Source of the DNA: Cryobacterium sp. Y50
GTDB taxonomy: Bacteria > Actinomycetota > Actinomycetes > Actinomycetales > Microbacteriaceae
Assembly: GCF_002929805.1 (NCBI RefSeq)
Contig: NZ_PJJM01000095.1
Coordinates: 60,764-124,763 of the forward strand
Length of the DNA stretch: 64,000 bases
Direction of reading: 5' to 3'
Shown here: piece by piece, positions 16,233 through 25,197 of the stretch
Numbering within the stretch: the first letter of the stretch is position 1
How the letters are laid out: each line of letters opens with the position of its first letter
Position numbers and translations under genes: made by a program
The notes under the pieces: generated by a model
What the model was told of the DNA's origin: nothing
Databases searched by the model: none
Seen by the model: the letters and a program-made list of their open reading frames with translations, nothing else

Positions 16233-17306
16233 GTGTACATTTCGTCTGTGAAAGAGATACAGGCCACCGAAAACCGTGAGTGGATCGACTTCGCCAAGGG
16301 CGCGGCGATCATCCTCGTCGTGCTCTACCATTCGGCGTTGTTTCTCAACGATCTCGGCCTGGCCGGCAGCACCCCGCGGCTGCGCCTGGTGCTCAGCTAC
16401 TTTCCTATGCCGGTCTTCTTTTTTATCGCGGGCCTCACCGCCCGGCGCATGCTTACCTGGAACCTACACGACCTGTGGCGGCGCCGGCTGCTCACTCTGG
16501 TCTACCTGTACCTGCTCTGGTCGATCATTCGCGTGCTGTTCTACCTCGTCGTGCCGCACCTGCGCGGAACCGAACGTTCCCCGACCGACTTGCTCAACAT
16601 TGCCCTCCTGCCAGTCTGGCCGACCAGCAGCTACTGGTTCATCTGGGCCCTCGCCGTCTTCACCCTGCTCGCCTGGCTGCTGCGCAAATTGCCGATCAGC
16701 GTGCAGGTCGCCCTCGCCGCGCTGGTCGCCGCAGCGTCCACGACACCAAACCTGCTCGACCTCGACAATGTCGGCTGGGACCGAGTCACCGCCAACTTCA
16801 TCTTCTTCATCGTCGCGGTCTATTTTTCGCACACCGTGTACCGGCTGGCCGCGCGGGTGCGGGTCTGGCACGCCATCGTGCTGGTTGCGGTCTATCTCGG
16901 TCTGGCTGTGCTCCTCGTGCCGTTCCACCTCTCTCGCTTGCCCGGCCTGATCCTGCTCGAAAGCGCCGTCGCCGTGGCCATGGGTGTCGCCCTGGCCACC
17001 CTGTTGGTGCGCGTGAAATGGCTGAATTTCATGAACACGCTTGGCCAGTACAGCTTTCAGATCTACCTGCTGCACCTGTTTGTCGTGGCCACCGCCCTCG
17101 CCCTGCTCGCCCCGATCGCCGAGGCAGCCTGGCTGGAATGCGCGGCCAACGCCCTGCCGTTTCTGCTCGCCGCCATCGTGCTCGTCGGCTCGGTCTACCT
17201 CGCCAAGCTCCTGCGCCGGTTCTCATTCCTTTGGGTGAGCCCGTTCCGCAAGCGGCAGACCAAATCGGTCTCGCGTCGCGCTCGGTTGAACGGAGACCTG
17301 CTGTGA
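16233..17306 (+). CDS. Acyltransferase family 3 membrane protein
   Basis: An integral membrane O-acyltransferase of about 357 residues, predicted to acetylate or otherwise acylate surface sugars. It opens with the family motif NREWIDFAKGAAIILVVLYH (catalytic His after the first membrane helix), then YFPMPVFFFIAGLTARRML and a run of hydrophobic helices, with GQYSFQIYLLHLFV near the end. The start may be GTG 16233 or GTG 16248; neither has a good ribosome-binding site. Its stop overlaps the following lipoprotein gene (GTGA). It marks the left side of the polysaccharide locus. Confidence 0.85.
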   Translation: MYISSVKEIQATENREWIDFAKGAAIILVVLYHSALFLNDLGLAGSTPRLRLVLSYFPMPVFFFIAGLTARRMLTWNLHDLWRRRLLTLVYLYLLWSIIRVLFYLVVPHLRGTERSPTDLLNIALLPVWPTSSYWFIWALAVFTLLAWLLRKLPISVQVALAALVAAASTTPNLLDLDNVGWDRVTANFIFFIVAVYFSHTVYRLAARVRVWHAIVLVAVYLGLAVLLVPFHLSRLPGLILLESAVAVAMGVALATLLVRVKWLNFMNTLGQYSFQIYLLHLFVVATALALLAPIAEAAWLECAANALPFLLAAIVLVGSVYLAKLLRRFSFLWVSPFRKRQTKSVSRRARLNGDLL

Positions 17307-18211
17307 CGCCCACCCGCACCGCGCTGGTCGCGGCATCCGTTGGTCTGCTCTTGAGCGGATGCTCAGCCACGCCGATCACGCCCGACCGGTCCTCGCAACC
17401 CGGCCCGGTCGTGGTGGAGCACGACCTGCAGTACGGCACGGCCCAGGGGGAGGATCTGATGTTGAACGCCTGCCTGCCCGAGGAGAAGCCCCAGCGTGCC
17501 CCGGCCGTTATTCTCATCCACGGCGGCGGATTCGACAGCGGCAGCAAGGATTTTGGCGGCATGACCGCCCTGTGTGAGGAGCTGGCCGGCAGCGGCGTCG
17601 CCGCCTTCGCAGTGGATTACCGGCTCGCCCCGAAGTTCGCCTTTCCGGCGCAGGTGAACGATGTCACCGATGCGCTCGAGTGGCTGCGTGATCCGCAGCG
17701 AGTCAGGGAATTCAACATCGACCCCGAGCGCATCGGGTTGCTCGGCAGCTCGGCCGGGGCGATCATCGCTTCGTCTATCGCAACCAACGGCTCCGGCAGC
17801 CTCACCGAGGGCGACCGGGTTGCCGCTGTCGTAGCACTGTCGCCGGCGGTTGACCTCACCGAGACGGGCCTCAGGCTTGGTCGTCCGTCGAGGCTGGCCG
17901 TCGGCTCGATCCTGCAATACCTCGGTTGCAACGACTTCACCTATTGCCCCAACTCGCGCACAGCTTCGCCGCTGTACTCCGTCGACAAGACCGATCCACC
18001 GTTTTACATCACTATCTCAAAGAAAGAACTGGTTCCGGTGCAACAAGCCGAGGCTATGGAGGTCGCACTCACGGCCGTCGGCGTTCCCGTCACCCTCGAC
18101 GTGAAACCCGGTGAACGACACGCTTTGGAGCTACTCGACGAGGCCACTCGAGCGAGTATTCGTCAGTTTTTGATCGACAATCTTGTGAACAGCTCAAAAC
18201 GAGCTGATTAA
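17303..18211 (+). CDS. Alpha/beta hydrolase lipoprotein (esterase/lipase-like)
   Basis: A 302-residue secreted, lipid-anchored hydrolase. The GTG start overlaps the previous stop and follows CGGAGA. The signal peptide ends VGLLLSGC, a lipobox. The catalytic domain shows HGGGF (oxyanion hole), GSSAGA (nucleophile Ser) and GERHALELLD (catalytic His), the pattern of the carboxylesterase/hormone-sensitive-lipase group. Translational coupling to an acyltransferase suggests a pair that adds and removes acyl groups on a surface polymer; this is inference. Confidence 0.85.
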   Translation: MTPTRTALVAASVGLLLSGCSATPITPDRSSQPGPVVVEHDLQYGTAQGEDLMLNACLPEEKPQRAPAVILIHGGGFDSGSKDFGGMTALCEELAGSGVAAFAVDYRLAPKFAFPAQVNDVTDALEWLRDPQRVREFNIDPERIGLLGSSAGAIIASSIATNGSGSLTEGDRVAAVVALSPAVDLTETGLRLGRPSRLAVGSILQYLGCNDFTYCPNSRTASPLYSVDKTDPPFYITISKKELVPVQQAEAMEVALTAVGVPVTLDVKPGERHALELLDEATRASIRQFLIDNLVNSSKRAD

Positions 18212-18316
18212 ATTCTCAATACTGGCAGTCCAAAAGTGAGGATTTTTATGCCAACATAGGTTTCTGTCGTCGTGCACCCGAAGTGCGACGCATTAATCAC
18301 GCGGAGAGAAGCACGC

Positions 18317-19798
18317 ATGGAACTGAAGCGTCTGGCTCATATTCTACGAAAGCGATGGATTCTCATCGTGGCTTTCACTCTGCTGGGCGTCGTCGGTGGG
18401 GCCGCAGCCGCGTTGCTCACCCCCGTGCAATACCAGGCCTCGACCCGGGTCTTCGTAGCCGCGCAGATTCAGATCGGATCCACCCCCGGCGACCTGGTGC
18501 AGGGCAACAACTTTGTCGTTCAGAAGCTGCCGTACTACCTCGACGTGGCGACCAGCCCGCGCGTGCTCGATCCGGTGATCACGAGCCTGGGCCTCGACGA
18601 GACCGCCGCCAACCTGGCTGAGCGGGTCACCGCCACTACCCAGCCTGGTTCGGCCGTCATCGAAATCATTGCCCTCGCTGCGACAGCGGATGCCGCGCAG
18701 CAGCTTGCCGAGGCCGTGTCGGAAAGCTTCACCGACGTGGTCATCAACCAGTTGGAAACCCCGGCGGACGGCGGAACCAGCCCCGTCACGGTCGGTGTCC
18801 TCGACCCCGCGGTGGTGCCGGACAACCCTGCACTGCCCCAGCTCTACCTCAACCTCGCTGTCGGCCTACTCATCGGCCTGTTGGTCGGTCTGGTGACCGC
18901 GTTCCTGATCGGACTCCTTGATCGTCGCATCTACAACCGCGACGACATCGAACGCCTCACGGCAGTTTCCATTCTCGGCGGCATCCCCTTTGAAGCACAC
19001 GCCAACCCGATCATCACCCCCGACGGCCCGGCCACCGCACGCGCCGAGGCGTTCCGGGTGCTGCGCACCAACCTCGAGTTCGCCGACGCCGATACCAGTC
19101 GGCGCAGTCTGGTCATGACGTCGTCCGTCACGGGTGAGGGCAAGACCACCACCCTGGTCAACCTTGCCATCGTTCTGGCCGAGAGCGGCGCGACCGTCGC
19201 CGTGATCGACGCCGACCTGCGCACGCCCCGGCTGGCCGACTACCTCGGCCTTGATCCCGACCGTGGCCTGACCGACGTGCTGGTCGGGGATCTGCAACTC
19301 AAGGACTCCCTGCAATCGTGGGGCACGCTGCATCCGCTCACCGTGCTCTCCTCCGGCAAGATCCCCACCAACCCGAGCGAACTGCTCGGTTCGACGGCCA
19401 TGGGCACCGTGCTCGACGTGCTTAGCAGCAGCTACGACTATGTACTCATCGATGCCCCGCCAGTACTCGCGGTCACCGACGCCGCTGTGCTCAGCCGCTG
19501 GACCGGTGGCACCGTGCTCGTGGTCGGCGCCAACCGGGTGCGCGAGGCCGAGTTGCTCGGCGCGTTCGACGCCCTCGAAGCCGTCGGCACGACGCCGCTC
19601 GGCGTCGTGCTTGCCATGGTCCCCACCCGCGGCCCCGACGCGCTCGTGCGTGACGGTGGATTCGCGGTCTCGACGCGCCCGCCCTTGCGGCCGAGCCGAT
19701 CCGCTGCCGCCACGACCGCGGTCGATCGTGGCCCGACGCCTGTCGATAGGGAGACGTCCGCGACCGACAACCCGATCCAAACCCGCGTCACTTGGTAA
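18317..19798 (+). CDS. Polysaccharide co-polymerase/BY-kinase fusion (Wzz + CpsD-like)
   Basis: A 493-residue membrane protein that controls polysaccharide chain length. Residues about 1-210 are a Wzz domain: a first membrane helix after ILRKRW, a periplasm-type loop and a second helix ending LIGLLDRRIYNRDD. The C-terminal half is a bacterial tyrosine-kinase ATPase with Walker A SSVTGEGKTTTLVNLA, Walker A' VAVIDADLRTPRL and Walker B YVLIDAPPV. The final 60 residues have no tyrosine, so the usual autophosphorylated Tyr cluster is absent. The ATG at 18317 has GGAGAGA upstream. Likely first gene of the rightward part of the locus, after a 105-base gap. Confidence 0.9.
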   Translation: MELKRLAHILRKRWILIVAFTLLGVVGGAAAALLTPVQYQASTRVFVAAQIQIGSTPGDLVQGNNFVVQKLPYYLDVATSPRVLDPVITSLGLDETAANLAERVTATTQPGSAVIEIIALAATADAAQQLAEAVSESFTDVVINQLETPADGGTSPVTVGVLDPAVVPDNPALPQLYLNLAVGLLIGLLVGLVTAFLIGLLDRRIYNRDDIERLTAVSILGGIPFEAHANPIITPDGPATARAEAFRVLRTNLEFADADTSRRSLVMTSSVTGEGKTTTLVNLAIVLAESGATVAVIDADLRTPRLADYLGLDPDRGLTDVLVGDLQLKDSLQSWGTLHPLTVLSSGKIPTNPSELLGSTAMGTVLDVLSSSYDYVLIDAPPVLAVTDAAVLSRWTGGTVLVVGANRVREAELLGAFDALEAVGTTPLGVVLAMVPTRGPDALVRDGGFAVSTRPPLRPSRSAAATTAVDRGPTPVDRETSATDNPIQTRVTW

Positions 19799-19912
19799 TT
19801 CAGCCGCACCTGTTCAGCTTCGCTGATCGGCAGGTTCGCCGCCCGAATAGGGCACGTTCGATGACGCACGTTTGAAACCGTCCCACCCAGGCTGTACCCG
19901 AAGGGAGCCTCA

Positions 19913-20896
19913 GTGTCCGTGCACTCGTCATACCCGATCGATCCGCTGCCGCCCACGCAACGGAAGCTTCTGCTCGTCGCCTCGACCGGCGGCCACCTTG
20001 CCCAGCTCGTTCGCCTCGCCCCCGGACTCGGCGCCTCGCCGAGCTCGCTCTGGGTCACCTTTGACTCCATGCAAAGCCGATCCCTGCTGGCCGGTCAGCG
20101 CCGCATCCATGTGCCCTATGTACGCCCGCGCGACTACCTCGGCATGATGCGCGCGGCCAAAATCGTACGGCGCGTGCTCAAGCACGAATCTTTCGACGGA
20201 GCTGTGAGCACGGGGGCCGGTCTGGCTGTCGCGGCATTGCCCCAGGCCGCGATCAGCGGCGTGCCGAGTCTTTACATCGAGAGCGTCTCGCGAGTGGAAG
20301 GTCCTTCGCTCAGCGGACGGATGCTCGCCGCCAGCCGTCTGGTCAGCGTGCGCACCCAGCATCCGGCCTGGGCGACGGAGCGGTGGAGAACGTACCCGAG
20401 TGTGCTCTCCACCTACCACGCGCTGGTCAAACACGCGCCGGACCGTCCCAGTCTGTTCGTGACCCTCGGCACCATCGAGGGGTATCGGTTCGATTCCCTC
20501 GTCGATGCCGTACTCGCGAGCGGCTTCGCCGACGAACGCACCGTCTGGCAGCTGGGGTTCACCACCGACCGCACCGACGTTCCCGGGCAGGTACACCAGA
20601 TGATGCCAACCGCGATGTTCGTCGATGCCGCCCTCACGGCCGACGTCGTGATCACTCACGCCGGTGTCGGCACCTTCATGGGGCTGCTCGAGCTGGGTGT
20701 CTTTCCGGTGATCGTGACCCGCCGCAAGCACCGCGGCGAACACGTGGACGACCATCAGATGCAGATCGCCGAACTCGCCGAATGCCTTGGAGTCGCACGG
20801 GCCGTTGACGCGCCGGACCTGACGGCAGACGTCATCCGCTTCGCTGCCGGTCGCGCTATCGACACCGGCGTGCGCGTTCCGCTGACCGCCGAATGA
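19913..20896 (+). CDS. Alg14-Alg13-type glycosyltransferase (PssD-PssE fusion-like)
   Basis: A 327-residue glycosyltransferase. The N-terminal half starts RKLLLVASTGGHLAQLVRLAP, the Alg14/PssD membrane-anchor motif, and includes VSTGAGLAVAALPQA. The C-terminal half resembles Alg13/PssE and glycosyltransferase family 28: SLFVTLGT, then DVVITHAGVGTFMGLLELGVFPVIVTRRKHRGEHVDDHQ, here quoted only in part as THAGVGT and EHVDDHQ for the nucleotide-sugar site. So both halves that are often separate subunits lie on one chain. It probably adds the second sugar to a lipid-linked intermediate. The GTG start has GGGAG upstream; the end overlaps the next gene by 4 bases. Confidence 0.83.
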   Translation: MSVHSSYPIDPLPPTQRKLLLVASTGGHLAQLVRLAPGLGASPSSLWVTFDSMQSRSLLAGQRRIHVPYVRPRDYLGMMRAAKIVRRVLKHESFDGAVSTGAGLAVAALPQAAISGVPSLYIESVSRVEGPSLSGRMLAASRLVSVRTQHPAWATERWRTYPSVLSTYHALVKHAPDRPSLFVTLGTIEGYRFDSLVDAVLASGFADERTVWQLGFTTDRTDVPGQVHQMMPTAMFVDAALTADVVITHAGVGTFMGLLELGVFPVIVTRRKHRGEHVDDHQMQIAELAECLGVARAVDAPDLTADVIRFAAGRAIDTGVRVPLTAE

Positions 20897-21999
20897 TGAG
20901 CGCCACTACGTCAGTCGAGCGGATGCCGCGGGAAATTTTCGTACCGGCCCGCGGACAGTACGACAATATCGGTGACATTCTGCTGCGCCGGCAGCTGCTC
21001 GACTGGTTACGCCCCAACGGCCCGCTGCACGTCTATGTCGGCGAAGCCCCCGAAGGCTACGCCGAAGGACTCGCTCTAACGCCGGACGATGTGCAGTACC
21101 GGTCCTTTCGTGCCTGGTACACGGCGGCACTTTGCAGCGCCGCCCGCGGCCGGGCATCGTATGTGTTCAAGCCGGGAGAAATTCAGCTGACCCTGATCGG
21201 TATGAAGGAGCACCTCGCCATGCTGCCGGTACTCGCGCTCGTGCGCGCCCGACACGGCCGGGTGGCCCGGGTAGGCGTGGGCAGCCGCAATTTTGCACCG
21301 CTGCCGCGCGCGCTGATGGGTCCATCCATTGCGCTGTCCAATCTGTCGCTCTGGCGCGATGCCGCTACCGCGGGATATCTCGGGCAGGGCCGTATCATGC
21401 CCGACCTCGCCTTTGCGAGCGACGGACGAACAGAGAAGCGTGATCTGGCCGACGAGGTTCGTGACGTGCTGGTCGTCTCCATGCGCTTTGATCTGGACTA
21501 TCCGAACGCCGAGTGGCTCGCCGGGGTACGCGCCGTGGCGGCCGACAACGGCCTCATGATCTGGTGCGTGACCCAGGTTCTGCGCGACGATGACAGGTGC
21601 GGCCAACTCGCGGCCGACCTCGACGGGTATGCCCTGCGCTGGAATGGCACCGGCCACGACGAGCAGGAGCAGCGCCTGCGCGACCTCTACCGACGGGCGG
21701 CGCTCGCCGTGAGCGACCGGCTGCACGTGCTCGTCGGCGCGCTCACTGAGGGAGCGGTTCCGGCCGCGCTCCTGGTCAGCGGCAAATCTGACAAGATCGC
21801 CCGGCATTTCGCCGCGGCCGGCCTGCACGACGTCAGCATTGACAGCGCAGGACTTCGCGGCAGCCAGATTCGGGATCGGTTGCAGAACCTGCTCGGCCGG
21901 CGCGCCCCCATTCTGGCCGGCCTGGCCGAAGCGCAGACCGAATTACAAACCGTGCGTCGCCTACTCGACCAGGTGCTGAGCATCGAAAGCGTGCGGTGA
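20893..21999 (+). CDS. Polysaccharide pyruvyl transferase family protein (first of three)
   Basis: A 368-residue protein of the family that transfers pyruvate from phosphoenolpyruvate to sugars as a ketal. It shows the N-terminal YDNIGDILLRRQLLDW motif (about 19-34), VVSMRFD, and the C-terminal signature LAVSDRLHVLVGALTEGAVP. It is similar in layout to the protein at 26190-27239, with which it shares the N-terminal IGD block and the DRLH-TEGA block. Flanked and overlapped by glycosyltransferase genes, so it most likely acts on the repeat unit in the cytoplasm before export. Confidence 0.83.
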   Translation: MMSATTSVERMPREIFVPARGQYDNIGDILLRRQLLDWLRPNGPLHVYVGEAPEGYAEGLALTPDDVQYRSFRAWYTAALCSAARGRASYVFKPGEIQLTLIGMKEHLAMLPVLALVRARHGRVARVGVGSRNFAPLPRALMGPSIALSNLSLWRDAATAGYLGQGRIMPDLAFASDGRTEKRDLADEVRDVLVVSMRFDLDYPNAEWLAGVRAVAADNGLMIWCVTQVLRDDDRCGQLAADLDGYALRWNGTGHDEQEQRLRDLYRRAALAVSDRLHVLVGALTEGAVPAALLVSGKSDKIARHFAAAGLHDVSIDSAGLRGSQIRDRLQNLLGRRAPILAGLAEAQTELQTVRRLLDQVLSIESVR

Positions 22000-23312
22000 G
22001 CATCAACGAAGCGGCCGACCTCCAGCCGGTCGCGATCGAACCGATCGACCTCGAGCAGGCTGATCTCGAGCAGGCCGCGTTTGAGCCCGTCCCGATCGAG
22101 TCGAGCGGAACCGAATCAAGTGACGCCGAGTCAATCGACACCGAACCGATCATCGGAGCGGCGCTCACGATCAACCACCTCAACGTTGACCCGCTCAATG
22201 CCGCTCCGGTTGCCGCCCAGCGGCACGTATCCCGGCGCACGGCCGAACGTTTCATCGCCGTGCACGTTGGACGCAGCGGTGAGGTCGCCGGCGGCATGAG
22301 TCAGGTGGTCAATGGCTATCTGGCGCATTCCTTCGTCGACTTCGACCTGCGTATGGTGCCCTCACGGGACGGCAGCGGCGGGCTGCGCGCGGCCGGGGTT
22401 GCGGCATCCGCTTTCTTGAAGCTGCTGCGGCTGGCCAATCCGAAGCGCACCGTCGTCGTCGCGCACCTGTCCCAGGGCGGATCCTTCGCGCGGGAAGGCG
22501 CGCTGCTCGCCTTGGCCCACGTGCGCGGTTTCGCGACCGTGGCGCAGCTGCACGGCAGTTCGTTTGCCGACTTCGCCCGCAAGCGCCCCCGTTTGGTGGG
22601 GAGCGTGCTGCGCTGCGCCGACGTGGTGCTGACCCTGTCGGCGCAATCGCACACCGCCGCGTCGGAGTTCGTGCCGGGGGAGCGGGTCGTACTCGTGCCG
22701 AACGCAGTCGCCGACGGTATCGTGCGGCAGATCGAGAACGTCGTCGTGTTCGGCGGTGCGGTCAGCAAACGCAAGGGCGTCGATATACTCGTGGCGGCGT
22801 GGAAACGGCTCGCGCCGCAGCATCCGCTCTGGAAATTGGTCATTGCCGGGCCGATCGCCGACCAGCCCACTGAGCCGCTGGCTGGGGCGCAATTCGTCGG
22901 CCCGCTCAGCCATGCTGCCCTGATGGAGATGCTCGAGCGCTCCGCGATCGCGGTGATGCCCTCCCGCGACGAGGCGATGCCCATGTTCATTCTCGAGGCG
23001 ATGGCCCGCACCAACTGTGTCGTGGCGACCAGCGTGGGTGGGGTGCCGGCCGTACTGGCCGGTGGGGTCGGCGTGCTCGTGGAGCCCGGCGACGTCGACG
23101 CGCTCGAGGCGGCCCTGCACCGGGCGATGACGGATGCCCCCTGGCGCGCCAAAAAGGCGGATCTGGCCAGATCCGCCTTTGAGACTACCTATTCGGCTGC
23201 CGCGGTCTTTCCGCGCATCGAGCGCAGCTGGACCACTGCACTCGACCGACGATCAAACCGGGTGGCTAAGAAGTACAGGCCAGGTTCGAGAACCCGGACC
23301 CAGCAGCCGTGA
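21996..23312 (+). CDS. Glycosyltransferase family 4
   Basis: A 438-residue GT-B glycosyltransferase. The donor-binding half is clear: ENVVVFGGAVSKRKGVDILV, FVGPLSHAALMEMLERS and PSRDEAMPMFILEAMA with the EX7E-type acidic motif, then TSVGGVPAVLAGGVGVLVEPGD. The first 80 residues are an unusual acidic, repeat-like extension (alternating Leu/Ile/Pro with Glu, Asp and Ser) before the core begins RFIAVHVGRSGEVAGGMSQV. The GTG start overlaps the previous stop; a start nearer the core cannot be excluded. The 3' end overlaps the convergent beta-helix gene by 47 bases and contains a 28-bp perfect palindrome. Confidence 0.85.
   Translation: MSINEAADLQPVAIEPIDLEQADLEQAAFEPVPIESSGTESSDAESIDTEPIIGAALTINHLNVDPLNAAPVAAQRHVSRRTAERFIAVHVGRSGEVAGGMSQVVNGYLAHSFVDFDLRMVPSRDGSGGLRAAGVAASAFLKLLRLANPKRTVVVAHLSQGGSFAREGALLALAHVRGFATVAQLHGSSFADFARKRPRLVGSVLRCADVVLTLSAQSHTAASEFVPGERVVLVPNAVADGIVRQIENVVVFGGAVSKRKGVDILVAAWKRLAPQHPLWKLVIAGPIADQPTEPLAGAQFVGPLSHAALMEMLERSAIAVMPSRDEAMPMFILEAMARTNCVVATSVGGVPAVLAGGVGVLVEPGDVDALEAALHRAMTDAPWRAKKADLARSAFETTYSAAAVFPRIERSWTTALDRRSNRVAKKYRPGSRTRTQQP
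23153..23180. repeat. 28-bp perfect palindrome inside the GT4 gene
   Basis: AAAGGCGGATCTGG (23153-23166) is followed directly by its exact reverse complement CCAGATCCGCCTTT (23167-23180), with no spacer. It ends in TTT and lies about 130 bases before the stop of the glycosyltransferase and about 90 bases beyond the stop of the convergent gene, so it could act as a bidirectional terminator within coding DNA. Confidence 0.85.
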
Positions 23313-24714
23313 CGGTGTTGGAGCAGTAGACTTTGGTGCCGCTGGCACCCTTGCTGCCCTGTTCGTGAATGAAGAAGCCGAAGCCCGCGGCGTTGACCGG
23401 AACGGTGTTATCGAAGAACACGTTGCGCAGGCCCCAGCCGGCAACGCTTCCGTTGACCGCGAAGCCGTGCATGGTGCTGTTGGTGCCCTCGTTATGGTAG
23501 ATCTGCCAGTCGTTGCCCTTGACTTTGACCCATTCCGCGGCGCGTGGCATTGCGTTGGCGCCGTTGATGACGTTGTCGCGAATGATTCCGTTCGAGGTTC
23601 CCTCCTTGACCTCGATCGGCTGGGCGCCGGTGAGACTGATGTTGTTGGCCATCAGGAGTGTGCGGTCAGTGCGGTCGGGCAGGCAGTTCGTCTGGGCGCA
23701 CCAGTTGGCGTCGGAGGTTCCGATGTAGATGCCCTCACCGTAGAACGGGTCGCGCTTGCCGGTGTTGCGGATGGTATTGCCGACGACTTTGCTGTCGGTG
23801 GTGAAAGCCCGTAGGTGGATGCCTTCATAGCCGATGTTGTCAACCAGGGTATCGGCGATGGTGACGTTCTTGCTGCGGATCACGCTGATGCCCTTGAGAC
23901 TGTTGGTGACGGTCATTCCGGCGACCACGAGGTTCGAGGAGTTGGAGACCTGAATGCCGTGGTTGTTTTGGATACTGCCGACGTTGACCACGGCGGTGCG
24001 CGGTCCACAGACCCAGATCGGGTTGCTGGCTGTTCCGTTGACGGTCATGTTGATCTGGGCGTTGTAGGTTCCGGGGGCCATTTTGATGACGGTGCCGGGC
24101 TGCGCCTGGGCCGAGGCGGTCATGAGCTCTTTGGCAGTCGTCACGGTGACGGTCGCGGCCGGGCAATTGGCGTAGCGGTGGGTGCTGATCGGGGCCGGGG
24201 TGGGCGCGGTGCTCGGCACGGCCGACACGACGAATGCGTCGATAATGCTGCTGGTGCCAGTGGAGCGGGCATCCTTCTGGCCGGTGCGGGATACCGTGAT
24301 GGTGTGGGTGCCGGCGGAGAGGCTCGTCGTGCTGTAAGCAGCGTGCTTGTAGGCCGTGCTAGCGGAGTAGCCGTTGACCGTGGCGACGACCTGGCCGTCA
24401 ATGGCGACGTTGCTCGTGCCGGAGCTGCTGGTCAGACGGGTAATGAACGCGACGCTGGTGCCCTGAAAGGTAAAGGAAGCGCTGCTCGAGGTGGTCGAGA
24501 ACCTAACCGAACCGCCGGAGTCGTTGCTGGAGCCGGAGGTGCGCCAGGTGCCGGCGTACTTGACCTGTGCGGAGGCGCTGTCGATCACCGTGGTGCCGGC
24601 GGGTACTGTTGCGGCGGAGGCCGCAGCGGCGGGAATCATGGCACTGAGCGGAACCAACGCGGCGATGGCGACGGCGGCGATGGTGGCATGTCGGGTGAAG
24701 CGGGGGAACAACAT
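23266..24714 (-). CDS. Secreted right-handed beta-helix protein, possible polysaccharide lyase or depolymerase
   Basis: A 482-residue exported protein. Residues about 1-35 are a signal peptide ending in AAAASAA. Residues about 38-170 form a Ser/Thr-rich beta domain (IDSASAQVKYAGTWRTS and AGTHTITVSRTG) that looks like a carbohydrate-binding module. From about 185 on there are parallel beta-helix rungs (HGIQVSNSSNLVVAGMTVTN, GISVIRSKNVTIADTLVDN, GIIRDNVING), as in pectate-lyase-like and polysaccharide-depolymerising enzymes. It has pairs of Cys in the helix region. GGAAGG precedes the ATG. Within this locus it may trim or release the exported polymer. The specific activity is unknown. Confidence 0.8.
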   Translation of the reverse strand: MLFPRFTRHATIAAVAIAALVPLSAMIPAAAASAATVPAGTTVIDSASAQVKYAGTWRTSGSSNDSGGSVRFSTTSSSASFTFQGTSVAFITRLTSSSGTSNVAIDGQVVATVNGYSASTAYKHAAYSTTSLSAGTHTITVSRTGQKDARSTGTSSIIDAFVVSAVPSTAPTPAPISTHRYANCPAATVTVTTAKELMTASAQAQPGTVIKMAPGTYNAQINMTVNGTASNPIWVCGPRTAVVNVGSIQNNHGIQVSNSSNLVVAGMTVTNSLKGISVIRSKNVTIADTLVDNIGYEGIHLRAFTTDSKVVGNTIRNTGKRDPFYGEGIYIGTSDANWCAQTNCLPDRTDRTLLMANNISLTGAQPIEVKEGTSNGIIRDNVINGANAMPRAAEWVKVKGNDWQIYHNEGTNSTMHGFAVNGSVAGWGLRNVFFDNTVPVNAAGFGFFIHEQGSKGASGTKVYCSNTVTAAGSGFSNLACTS

Positions 24715-25197
24715 GGTGAACCTTCCGGATATTCTTGGACTTGGTGGCTACGTCCGTGAACCTGGGGGTTTTCGACGCACATGATCTGCGTGATGCTCGG
24801 CGGTGAATGCCGTGCTCACGTCGTCAATTAGCGTCTGAACTGCTGCACGTTACCCGTGTGCAAATGGGTTTGTGGGCACGCATTAAGCGGATGCAGGGGC
24901 CTCCTCGCGTGCGGGCGTGCGCGAGAGCAACTGCGCTCGTGTCGACGGTCGGTCGCTGTGAAACTGAGCGAGTCTCTTGATTTGGTCCTGACCAGTGCTA
25001 ATGCTCGTTGTGGGCGTAGTTGCCGACTCGACGGGAAGGAGGCAGCGGGGTGGCCGGCGTGCGACATTCGTCATTCCTGTGAAAGTGCCTAGAGTGGTTT
25101 TTGAACTCTTGAATTTCTATCACCCGACTTTTTCCCGCGAAGCTCGGCCGCGCAGCTGTACTGCTGGCGCGACCGACAAATGCTGGCGCTCAGCGAT
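24715..25197. other. 483-base intergenic region upstream of the beta-helix gene
   Basis: Lies between two leftward genes and probably holds the promoter of the beta-helix gene. The only structure I see is a CTCGCG/CGCGAG hairpin (24904-24925). The short open frames across it have no recognisable protein sequence. Confidence 0.5.
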
